A stretch of 5,780 bases of DNA from Methanosarcinales archaeon (GTDB lineage Archaea; Halobacteriota; Syntropharchaeia; Alkanophagales; Methanospirareceae): positions 1-5,780 of the forward strand of contig WJOV01000077.1 of the NCBI GenBank assembly GCA_009618475.1, written 5' to 3'. The notes below the pieces were generated by a model. That model saw only the letters and a list, made by a program, of their open reading frames with translations, had not been told where the DNA came from and did no database searches. This document shows positions 1 to 5,780 of the stretch, piece by piece (position 1 is the stretch's first letter; each line of letters starts with the position of its first letter). The position numbers and the translations under genes are program-made.

Positions 1-2
1 GG

Positions 3-1673
3 CAGGATTTGAGAAGAAGCAAGGCGAAGCAAGGCGAGGTGCTTGTTCTGGTTGGCGGGAGAACAGGGAGGGATGGCATACATGGTGTTACTTTTGCTTC
101 GGTGGAGTTAACCGGTGAGGAGGAATTCCGAAGTGCGGTTCAAGTAGGCGACCCGATAAAAAAGGAACCGCTAATGCATGCGATATTAGAAGCGAATGAG
201 AAGAGAGTGATAAGCGGGATGAAGGACCTCGGTGGAGGCGGGTTATCATGTGCAGTGAGCGAGATGTGCCATGCAGGCGGATGCGGTGCAGAAATTCAGT
301 TAGAGAACGTGAAGTTAAAGGAAGAGGGGCTTAGCGCATGGGAAATCTGGGTTTCGGAATCACAGGAACGGTTTTTAATCGCGGTGGAGCGAGAAAAAGA
401 GGAAGAGTTGCTGGCGATATTTGAGAAATGGGATGTAGATGCCGTGGTGATTGGGGAAGGGAAAGCATATCCACGTGGAGAGAAAGAGATAAGGATTTTT
501 TACAATGGAGAGAAGATATTTGAGCTGGATACCGATTTTCTTGTCGCATGTCCCGTTTATGAGCGTCCGATAGAGGTGAGGAGTGGGGAGAAGGAGGAAC
601 TCGTGGAAATAGAAGAGCCTGCGGACTACAATGAAACATTAAAATTGTTGCTTGCTGCTCCAAATATTGCATCACGGGAAAGTGTTATAAGACAATATGA
701 CCACGAAGTGCGAGCTTCTACGGTAATAAAACCGTTGCAAGGGCTAATAGGAAAAGAGACGCATGGAGATGCCGCGGTGATAAAGCCGTTAGAATTGTCC
801 TATAAGGGAATTGCCATTACTTCTGATGTGAATCCGGCATTTTGCAAAACGAATCCGTTCTGGGGTGCTGCGAGTGTGGTGGATGAAGTATGCAGGAATT
901 TAACAGCGGTGGGTGCAGTGCCACATTCATTTGCAGACTGCTTGAATTTCGGCAACCCGGAGAAGCCGGACCGGATGGGCGATTTCTACGAATGCTGTCG
1001 AGGTCTCGGCTACATGGCTTCTTCGCTTGGAATACCGTTTGTGAGTGGGAACGTGAGTTTTTATAACGAATCCGCAGCCATGAACGAATCCATTCCTCCC
1101 ACACCGGCTATTCTGGGCATAGGGATATGCGAAGATGTAAGAGAGTGCATTACCGTGGACGTGAAGGAAGCCGGGAATTTGCTATATGTAGTAGGGGAAA
1201 CGAAAGAGGAGTTAGGTGGGAGTGAATATTATAAGTCACGGGATGTAGAGGGCGGAATTGTGCCGAGAACGGACCCTGCGGTGCTGATAAGGAGTATGGA
1301 AGCGTTACGGGAAGCGATGAAGGCAGGATTGATAGCGAGTTGCCATGACGTTTCGGAAGGTGGTCTTGCGGTTGCGGTATGCGAGATGTTGATAGGAGGC
1401 GATATTGGCGCTTCTATTGATATTGCGGGCGTGAATCCGGAGCTAAGAAGCGATTATAAGTTGTTTTCGGAATCAAATTCGAGGTGGGTGGCGGAGGTGC
1501 AGAGAGAGGAAAAGAGAAGGTTTGAGGCGTTGTTTAAGGAAAGAGGAGTTTGTATAATTGAAATAGGGGAGACGAGGGATGAGAAGCGTGTTGTTATAAG
1601 TGATGGTGGTAAAAAATTAGTGCGCTTTTCATTAGAAGAGGCGAGAGAAGCGTGGAGTGGGGTGGTTTGTTGA
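3..1673 (+). CDS. purL: Phosphoribosylformylglycinamidine synthase, synthetase subunit PurL (5'-truncated by the window edge)
   Basis: PurL catalyses the ATP-dependent conversion of FGAR to FGAM in cytosolic purine synthesis, with ammonia supplied by PurQ and bridged by PurS in the small-subunit system. The frame is open to the left edge, so TTG at 9 is only an internal leucine codon. Counting residues from that codon, I see GGRTGRDGIHG at 16-26, DLGGGGLS at 73-80 and SESQERFLIAV at 116-126. The second PurM-like repeat then opens with YDHEVRASTVIKPLQG at 230-245, followed by DCLNFGNPEKP at 310-320, CHDVSEGGLAVAV at 445-457 and FSESNSRW at 486-493. This matches the C-terminal half of the first AIRS repeat plus the whole second repeat. 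Compared with the usual 600-760 residues, roughly 170-210 N-terminal residues, including the first ATP-binding half-domain, lie outside the window. The gene ends with tandem in-frame stops TGA TAA (1671-1676). No frameshift is seen. purS and purQ are not visible here. Confidence 0.96.
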   Translation, partial: QDLRRSKAKQGEVLVLVGGRTGRDGIHGVTFASVELTGEEEFRSAVQVGDPIKKEPLMHAILEANEKRVISGMKDLGGGGLSCAVSEMCHAGGCGAEIQLENVKLKEEGLSAWEIWVSESQERFLIAVEREKEEELLAIFEKWDVDAVVIGEGKAYPRGEKEIRIFYNGEKIFELDTDFLVACPVYERPIEVRSGEKEELVEIEEPADYNETLKLLLAAPNIASRESVIRQYDHEVRASTVIKPLQGLIGKETHGDAAVIKPLELSYKGIAITSDVNPAFCKTNPFWGAASVVDEVCRNLTAVGAVPHSFADCLNFGNPEKPDRMGDFYECCRGLGYMASSLGIPFVSGNVSFYNESAAMNESIPPTPAILGIGICEDVRECITVDVKEAGNLLYVVGETKEELGGSEYYKSRDVEGGIVPRTDPAVLIRSMEALREAMKAGLIASCHDVSEGGLAVAVCEMLIGGDIGASIDIAGVNPELRSDYKLFSESNSRWVAEVQREEKRRFEALFKERGVCIIEIGETRDEKRVVISDGGKKLVRFSLEEAREAWSGVVC

Positions 1674-1674
1674 T

Positions 1675-1684
1675 AAATTTATAC
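1675..1684 (+). promoter_or_regulatory. TATA-like element (possible argC promoter, distal)
   Basis: AAATTTATAC directly after the purL stop resembles an archaeal box A. By the usual spacing of about 25 bp it would start transcription near 1705, giving a leader of roughly 48 nt before the argC ATG. No clear purine-rich BRE precedes it. A/T-rich words are common, so this is a weak call. Confidence 0.22.
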
Positions 1685-1727
1685 TTCGCTAACATTTCGT
1701 TCAAAGTTTGCTGTTGCAACCTTTTAG

Positions 1728-1735
1728 CTTTATAA
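1728..1735 (+). promoter_or_regulatory. TATA-like element close to the argC start
   Basis: CTTTATAA begins 25 bp upstream of the argC ATG at 1753. Its centre is about 21 bp from that ATG, so normal archaeal spacing would place the transcript start at or a few bases past the ATG. That suggests a nearly leaderless mRNA, and the absence of a Shine-Dalgarno motif in 1738-1752 agrees with this. It competes with the element at 1675-1684, and either, neither or read-through from purL could be used. Confidence 0.28.
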
Positions 1736-1752
1736 CCACTATATTTGTTCAA

Positions 1753-2805
1753 ATGATAAACGCGGGAATAATAGGCGGAGCGGGATACACGGGTCTTGAG
1801 TTAGTAAGACTGCTTTTGATGCATCCTGAGGTGGAAATATCGGTGGTAACGTCCCGGAGATACAGAGGTAAGAAGGTAAGCGATGTGAATCCCCACCTGT
1901 TCCCTTTTATCGAGCTCGAATACGAAGACGTTGATACAGAAGAAATCGCGGATAGAAGCGATATTGTATTTGTTGCGGTTCCTCATGGCAGTGCAATGGA
2001 CTACGTGCCGGAGTTAATGGCAAGAGGAGCGAAGGTGATAGACCTGAGCGCCGACTACCGGCTGAAAAAGGCAGATTACGAAAGGATATACAGGCGCGAA
2101 CATAAGGACAAAGAAGAAAGAAAAGCGGTATATGGGCTGACAGAATTGCATCCCGAGGTGGCAAGTGCTGATTTGGTTGCGAATCCCGGCTGCTATCCCA
2201 CGGGTGCAATACTTGCAGTTGCACCGCTGGTAAAAGAAGGAATGGTAAAACAAGTGGTATTCGATGCGAAATCCGGCATTTCAGGTGCGGGAGTGGAACC
2301 CTCGGAAACGTCCCATTTCCCTAATCTCGCCGAGAATATCATTCCTTATCAAATAACGGAGCACCGGCACGTAGCAGAGATGAGAATGGAATTACACGTA
2401 AAAGTAAGCTTCACTCCGCATGTCATACCTTCTATAAGAGGCATACTCACCACTGCGCACGTTTTCCTGGCAGAAAGCGAGAAAACACAAACTAAGCCCT
2501 TACAGGGCTTGCGGGGTCGTGGGGCAGAGCCCCACAATGACGAAATCGAAGAGATATACAAGCGGTTTTACGAGGGTAAGCGATTTATACGGCTTAGAGA
2601 AGGGATGCCTTCTTTGAGTTCCGTGCGAGGCACTAACTTCTGCGATATCCGGCTCGAAGTAGAAGAAAAAAGCAACAGGATAGTGGTGATTTCTGCAATT
2701 GACAACCTTGTTAAAGGCGGCTCCGGTCAGGCGATACAGAATATGAATTTGATGTTCGGATTGGCCGAAGAAGAAGGACTATGGTTCCCCGGACTGGTTC
2801 CTTGA
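1753..2805 (+). CDS. argC: N-acetyl-gamma-glutamyl-phosphate reductase ArgC, with an in-frame hairpin insertion
   Basis: ArgC reduces N-acetylglutamyl phosphate to N-acetylglutamate semialdehyde with NADPH, the third step of arginine synthesis, in the cytosol. The product is 350 residues, the usual size. The Rossmann motif GIIGGAGYTG (5-14) sits at the N-terminus, which is why I chose ATG 1753. An upstream in-frame TTG at 1708 would add 15 hydrophobic residues ahead of the fold. The catalytic cysteine is C147 in NPGCYPTG (144-151), and the conserved HRH is at 204-206. The C-terminal GTNFCDIRL and DNLVKGGSGQAIQNMNLM segments are typical. Residues of about 244-261 (KTQTKPLQGLRGRGAEPH) look extra: they sit between the HVFL strand and the EIEEIYKRFYEG helix, where family members usually have a short turn. 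They are encoded by two hairpins. The paralogue LysY, which acts on LysW-bound substrates, is a less likely alternative. The gene converges on the epimerase gene, with a 102-bp gap. Confidence 0.95.
   Translation: MINAGIIGGAGYTGLELVRLLLMHPEVEISVVTSRRYRGKKVSDVNPHLFPFIELEYEDVDTEEIADRSDIVFVAVPHGSAMDYVPELMARGAKVIDLSADYRLKKADYERIYRREHKDKEERKAVYGLTELHPEVASADLVANPGCYPTGAILAVAPLVKEGMVKQVVFDAKSGISGAGVEPSETSHFPNLAENIIPYQITEHRHVAEMRMELHVKVSFTPHVIPSIRGILTTAHVFLAESEKTQTKPLQGLRGRGAEPHNDEIEEIYKRFYEGKRFIRLREGMPSLSSVRGTNFCDIRLEVEEKSNRIVVISAIDNLVKGGSGQAIQNMNLMFGLAEEEGLWFPGLVP
2494..2535 (+). repeat. Twin-hairpin palindromic element inside argC
   Basis: Two perfect stem-loops lie side by side in the reading frame. 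The first has arms AAGCCCT (2494-2500) and AGGGCTT (2504-2510) around the loop TAC. The second has arms GTGGGGC (2519-2525) and GCCCCAC (2529-2535) around the loop AGA. The eight bases between them are GCGGGGTC. The segment is much richer in G/C than the flanking argC sequence and coincides with residues that seem to be additional to the ArgC family. I infer a dispersed REP/MITE-like or Rickettsia-palindromic-element-like insertion that kept the frame open. Other genomic copies cannot be checked from here. Confidence 0.6.
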
Positions 2806-2823
2806 TTCAAGCAGATTAGCGGC

Positions 2824-2854
2824 TTTTTCAATAAATTATAAGTTTGTCTTTTTT
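2824..2854 (+). terminator. Oligo-T tract, probable argC transcription end
   Basis: Downstream of the argC stop are T5 at 2824-2828 and TTTGTCTTTTTT at 2843-2854. Archaeal RNA polymerase commonly terminates at runs of T in the non-template strand without needing a hairpin, so this is a plausible terminator for argC before the convergent gene. The call rests on base composition and position only. Confidence 0.4.
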
Positions 2855-2932
2855 GTGGCTTAGTCTCCCGGTTATCAAAACCGCTAACTTGCTAAACCGC
2901 TAAACCGCTAAACCGCCAAACCGCTAAGCCAC
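2855..2932. repeat. 9-bp inverted repeat enclosing the tandem array
   Basis: GTGGCTTAG at 2855-2863 is the exact reverse complement of CTAAGCCAC at 2924-2932. Just inside the left arm, CGGTT (2869-2873) pairs with AACCG (2879-2883) over a five-base loop. An additional TTAGCGG at 2816-2822 is also inverted relative to the array units. The right arm lies inside the last codons of the epimerase gene. The structure could form a cruciform or a long-loop stem in either convergent transcript. Confidence 0.5.
2891..2930. repeat. 8-bp tandem repeat, five units of GCTAAACC
   Basis: Units start at 2891, 2899, 2907, 2915 and 2923. The first three are identical GCTAAACC, the fourth is GCCAAACC and the fifth GCTAAGCC. 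A degenerate unit, GCTAACTT, precedes them at 2883-2890. The array spans the 3' end of the epimerase gene: its stop (TAG, complement of 2908-2910) and its last codons (Leu-Ser-Gly-Leu-Ala-Val) are written in the repeat. Each unit contains TAA on the plus strand and, where CTA is kept, TAG on the minus strand. Because 8 is not a multiple of 3, successive units place these stops in successive frames. Confidence 0.85.
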
Positions 2933-3840
2933 TCTATTGTTCCCCTCAGCCCCTCTTCCAGGCTGTACCGTGGCTCATAGCCCAAACCCTTCTTCGCCCT
3001 CGATATATCACCCAGGGAATGTTTCACATCCCCCTCTCTTGGAGCGTCATGTACGGGCTTTAAATTCTTACCCATGAGCTTCATTATCATCTCTGCAAGC
3101 TCGTTTATGCTTATCCTGTTCCCGTTTGCGATGTTATATATGCCTTTAGCATCACTTTTTGCCGCAAGGACATTTGCCCTTACTACGTCCTTAACAAACG
3201 TAAAATCGCGCGTTTGCTCTCCATCGCCATAGATCACCGGTGGCTTGTTTTCCGAAACCATGTTTATGAATCTCGGAATAACCGCGGCGTAGTCCGAGTA
3301 AGGGTCCTGTCGCGGTCCGTAAACATTGAAATATCGTAGCGAAATCGTTTTCAAGCCGTAAACTTCATTAAATACATCGCAATAATACTCACCCATAAGC
3401 TTTGTCACCGCATAAGGCGACTTCGGATTTGCTCTCATATCTTCTCTCTTCGGTAGTTCCGGCGTATCGCCATAAACAGAAGAAGAGGATGCACAAATAA
3501 CTTTTTTTACGCTACTATCTTTTGCCGCAACCAGAACCTTCAGTGTTCCGTTTATATTTGCGTTATTAGATGCAATCGGGTCTTTTATACTCCTTGGGAC
3601 AGAAGGAATCGCTGCCTGGTGGAATACATAATCCACATCTTCGAAAATCATCTTTAACAAATCTAAATCCGTTATGCTACCTCTAACAAACTTTATATTT
3701 TGATTAAACTTTCTTAAATTCTCTATCCTCCCAGTAGATAAATCGTCCACGATAATAATTTCAGTATCCGTTTCCTTCGATAGCTCTTCAGCAAGATTTG
3801 AGCCTATGAATCCCGCCCCGCCTGTTATGACTGTTTTCAT
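2908..3840 (-). CDS. NAD-dependent UDP-sugar 4-epimerase, WbpP/GalE family (extended SDR)
   Basis: The 310-residue protein is an extended short-chain dehydrogenase. It has TGGAGFIG (6-13) for the NAD pyrophosphate and VDDLSTG (31-37) for the adenine ribose. The serine run 118-121 precedes VYGD, and the catalytic pair YxxxK is Y143/K147. RYFNVYGPRQDP (169-180) and YGDGEQTRDFTFVKDV (204-219) are substrate-side motifs. The family interconverts C4 epimers of UDP-hexoses through a 4-keto intermediate. GDVKHSLGDIS (270-280) aligns with the WbpP segment whose serine replaces the E. coli GalE tyrosine 299 gatekeeper. S275 therefore favours N-acetylated substrates such as UDP-GlcNAc/GalNAc. Pairing with the upstream glmS, 13 bp away, supports an amino-sugar role. 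ATG 3840 is preceded by AAAGGG seven bases upstream, a weak ribosome site. The C-terminus is encoded by a tandem repeat. Plain UDP-glucose 4-epimerase or a related nucleotide-sugar SDR remains possible. Confidence 0.9.
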   Translation of the reverse strand: MKTVITGGAGFIGSNLAEELSKETDTEIIIVDDLSTGRIENLRKFNQNIKFVRGSITDLDLLKMIFEDVDYVFHQAAIPSVPRSIKDPIASNNANINGTLKVLVAAKDSSVKKVICASSSSVYGDTPELPKREDMRANPKSPYAVTKLMGEYYCDVFNEVYGLKTISLRYFNVYGPRQDPYSDYAAVIPRFINMVSENKPPVIYGDGEQTRDFTFVKDVVRANVLAAKSDAKGIYNIANGNRISINELAEMIMKLMGKNLKPVHDAPREGDVKHSLGDISRAKKGLGYEPRYSLEEGLRGTIEWLSGLAV

Positions 3841-3853
3841 TTTACAACCCTTT

Positions 3854-5692
3854 TCACTCCACCGTCACGCTCTTTGCCAGATTCCTCGGCTTATCTATTT
3901 CACAGCCCCGCGCTTTTGCAGTCCAGTAAGCGAGTAAGTGAAGAGCAACGGTATTGGGAATAGGCGAGAATATTGCACTTGTTTCGGGAACTCTTATCAC
4001 CTCATCCACGTACTTCTCCACTTCCTCGTCACCTTCCTCTGCGATTGCAATCACCGGAGCTCCTCTCGCCTTTATCTCCTTCATGTTACCCAGCGTCTTC
4101 TCATACGTGTTATCCGGGGTTAATATCGCAATTACCGGTGTATCTTCGGTAAGCAGTGCAAAAGGTCCGTGTTTGAGCTCCCCCGCTGCGTATCCTTCTG
4201 CATGTATATACGATATTTCCTTCAGCTTTAATGCACCCTCCAATGCAATAGGCAGGTTTACTCCCCTGCCCACGAAGAACGCATGCTCATATTTGGAAAG
4301 ATACCCGGCGTGCTTTCGTATATTTATATCTGCCTCGTCAAGCACCATTTGGGCTATTTGCGGCATTCTCTTCAGTTCCTCAAGATGTTCCAAAAACTCG
4401 CTCGCCGGCATCTTCGAAAGGAACAAACCTAACAGATAAAAAATGACGAGTTGTGCTATGAAACTTTTTGTCGCTGCAACGCCTATCTCCGGACCCGCCC
4501 TTATGTATATCGTCTCATCTGCGATTCTCGTCGCCGAACTGTCCAAAACGTTTGTTATCGCTACCGTTTTACAGCCATATCTCTTCGCTTTTTTCAATGC
4601 CATCAACGTATCCGCAGTCTCCCCGGATTGTGTAATTGCCATTACCATCACTTTCGTTCCATCCAGCACGAAATCCGAGTAATTGAACTCCGATGCAAGC
4701 TCCACTTGAACAGGAACTTTTGCTAAATTCTCTATTATCTGTTTCCCGCACATAGCGGCATAGTAGGACGTGCCGCATGCAACCATCAAAATGCTTTTGC
4801 CTTTCGCATCGCCTTCAACCTTAAAATCAACACCAAAATTTATCTCTTCCTCCACTAAGTAACCTCTAAGCGTATCCATAATTGCCCTCGGCTCCTCATG
4901 AATTTCTTTCAGCATGAAGTGCTCGTATCCGCCCTTCTCGGCATCCCCTATTGTCCATTCGATTAGTTTCTCTTCTCTCTTTACTTCTGCACCCCCGTTT
5001 TCTATGTATATCGAATCCTTTTCCACAACCGCAATGTCTCCTTCCTCTAAATAAATTATCCTGTTCGTTTGCTCAAGCACTGCCGGCACGTCAGAAGCAA
5101 TAAAATTTTCACGGTCCCCAACGCCTATAATGAGTGGAGATTCATTCCTCGCTGCTACCAACCCATCAAAACCCTTTACCGCAACTATTATCGCATAAGA
5201 CCCAGTCAAATGAGATAAGGCTTCCTTTACCGCTTCTTTTATTTGCGCAGCGTTTACAGCTTGATCAAATTTTTTAAAAGAACGGTTTATCAAATGTGGT
5301 ATGACTTCCGTATCAGTTTCGGATACGAACTCGCACCCCTGGCTCAAAAGCATCTCTTTTATCGATTGGAAGTTCTCGATTATCCCGTTATGGACGACTG
5401 CAATTTCGCCTTTACCGTCGAGATGCGGATGTGCATTTTTTTTCGATGGTCCTCCATGCGTTGCCCATCTCGTGTGTCCAATCGCTATTTTACCCCCACC
5501 CAGGTATTCCGATTCTGACAGGTTCTCTTTCAAATGGTCTATGGTTCCCGCATCCTTATGCAACTTTGAATCGCCATTTTCTAACACAAACACACCGCAT
5601 GAATCATATCCTCTATATTCAATCCTTTTTAACGATTCTAAGATGATTGGCAGCGCTTCCCTTTCTCCTACATAGCCAACAATTCCACACAT
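3854..5692 (-). CDS. glmS: Glutamine--fructose-6-phosphate aminotransferase (isomerizing), GlmS
   Basis: GlmS converts fructose-6-phosphate and glutamine to glucosamine-6-phosphate, the entry step to UDP-GlcNAc, in the cytosol. The start is ATG 5692 because the N-terminal nucleophile must be Cys2 in MCGIVGY; an in-frame ATG at 5743 would bury it behind 17 residues. The protein has 612 residues, against 609-610 in E. coli. The glutaminase domain (2-240) shows HTRWATHG 73-80, HNGIIEN 101-107 and D127. The first SIS domain has ACGTSYYAA 305-313 and TQSGET 354-359. The second has FVGRG 473-477 and KEISYIHAEG 491-500, with E492, then H508 and the C-terminal LAKSVTVE with K607. These correspond to E. 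coli E488, H504 and K603. All catalytic residues are present, so the gene looks intact and functional. A weak AGGA lies three bases before the ATG. No glmS ribozyme or TATA box is visible in the 88 bp upstream. It probably leads an operon with the epimerase gene. Confidence 0.97.
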   Translation of the reverse strand: MCGIVGYVGEREALPIILESLKRIEYRGYDSCGVFVLENGDSKLHKDAGTIDHLKENLSESEYLGGGKIAIGHTRWATHGGPSKKNAHPHLDGKGEIAVVHNGIIENFQSIKEMLLSQGCEFVSETDTEVIPHLINRSFKKFDQAVNAAQIKEAVKEALSHLTGSYAIIVAVKGFDGLVAARNESPLIIGVGDRENFIASDVPAVLEQTNRIIYLEEGDIAVVEKDSIYIENGGAEVKREEKLIEWTIGDAEKGGYEHFMLKEIHEEPRAIMDTLRGYLVEEEINFGVDFKVEGDAKGKSILMVACGTSYYAAMCGKQIIENLAKVPVQVELASEFNYSDFVLDGTKVMVMAITQSGETADTLMALKKAKRYGCKTVAITNVLDSSATRIADETIYIRAGPEIGVAATKSFIAQLVIFYLLGLFLSKMPASEFLEHLEELKRMPQIAQMVLDEADINIRKHAGYLSKYEHAFFVGRGVNLPIALEGALKLKEISYIHAEGYAAGELKHGPFALLTEDTPVIAILTPDNTYEKTLGNMKEIKARGAPVIAIAEEGDEEVEKYVDEVIRVPETSAIFSPIPNTVALHLLAYWTAKARGCEIDKPRNLAKSVTVE

Positions 5693-5705
5693 CTTTCCTT
5701 TTAGA

Positions 5706-5780
5706 AATAGCCACTGGGGAATAGCCAATAGGGAATAGGGCATTTAGCCTAACTCCTATTGCCTATTGCCTACTTGCCTA
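5706..5780. repeat. 7-bp-periodic array with an orientation switch, upstream of glmS
   Basis: Reading in steps of seven from 5706 gives AATAGCC, ACTGGGG, AATAGCC, AATAGGG, AATAGGG, CATTTAG, CCTAACT, CCTATTG, CCTATTG and then an eight-base CCTACTTG before CCTA at the window edge. The left units and the right CCTATTG units are reverse complements of one another. Bases 5722-5739 can pair with 5755-5772 over a 15-base loop, 16 of 18 positions matching. The array continues beyond the window, so its full length is unknown. It occupies the place where a glmS promoter or leader would be expected. Confidence 0.7.

Noticed and set aside
9..11. TTG at 9 as the start of purL
   Set aside because: The frame is open upstream to the window edge and the protein would lack the first PurM-like half-domain that every PurL has; the gene is cut by the window, not short.
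729..746. KPLQGL in PurL resembling KPLQGL in the argC insertion, as a shared element
   Set aside because: In PurL this is a family-conserved stretch (STVIKPLQG) with different codons and no hairpins; the peptide match is a coincidence.
1708..1752. TTG at 1708 as the argC start
   Set aside because: It would add 15 residues (mostly hydrophobic) before the Rossmann strand, unlike the family; ATG 1753 puts GIIGGAGYTG at the expected N-terminal position.
2486..2537. CACAA at 2486-2490 and 2533-2537 as a target-site duplication around the argC element
   Set aside because: The spacing is 47 bp, so removing one copy plus the insert would break the argC frame; a 5-bp match is also easily due to chance.
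2891..2930. The 8-bp array as a CRISPR
   Set aside because: Units are directly adjacent, only 8 bp long and have no spacers.
3938..4726. Open frames on the plus strand across glmS (e.g. 3954-4439, 4443-4682)
   Set aside because: They are antisense shadows of the well-conserved glmS frame, with no recognisable domain or start signal.
5693..5743. ATG at 5743 as the glmS start
   Set aside because: The glutaminase nucleophile must be the residue after the initiator Met (Cys2); the extra 17 codons are mostly repeat-array sequence.
5693..5780. glmS ribozyme/riboswitch upstream of glmS
   Set aside because: The 88 bp present are almost entirely heptad repeat; the conserved ribozyme core is not visible and the element is known from Gram-positive bacteria.

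Overview
The window carries four protein-coding genes of central metabolism, in two convergent pairs, and no RNA gene, mobile-element gene or CRISPR. It looks archaeal. The purL product is the small archaeal/bacterial type, arginine is mostly written AGA/AGG, Shine-Dalgarno signals are weak or absent, and A/T-rich TATA-like elements and oligo-T tracts lie at gene borders. A euryarchaeote is likely. The combination of gene style and short palindromic repeats reminded me of ANME-1/Methanophagales-like genomes, but that is an impression and not a demonstrated assignment.

Left half, plus strand: the 3' three quarters of purL (FGAM synthase, purine synthesis) enters from the left edge and ends at 1673 with tandem stops. 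A 79-bp spacer with TATA-like elements follows, then argC (N-acetyl-gamma-glutamyl-phosphate reductase, arginine synthesis) at 1753-2805. argC carries an apparent in-frame insertion of about 16-17 codons made of two perfect hairpins (2494-2535), the most unusual coding feature here.

Right half, minus strand: glmS (glucosamine-6-phosphate synthase, 5692-3854) is followed after 13 bp by an NAD-dependent sugar epimerase gene (3840-2908). The two very probably form an operon. GlmS makes the amino-sugar precursor of UDP-GlcNAc, and the epimerase has a WbpP-like substrate-pocket signature, suggesting UDP-GlcNAc/UDP-GalNAc interconversion for surface glycans or protein glycosylation.

Non-coding structure: the convergent junction of argC and the epimerase gene holds an oligo-T-rich tract, an 8-bp tandem repeat that supplies the epimerase stop codon and puts stops in all six frames, and inverted copies of the repeat sequence. 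The region upstream of glmS is a 7-bp-periodic array that reverses orientation midway and runs off the right edge. So three different short-repeat structures sit within 3.3 kb. I found no recognisable defence, secretion or other multi-gene novel system; the repeats are the points worth following up.
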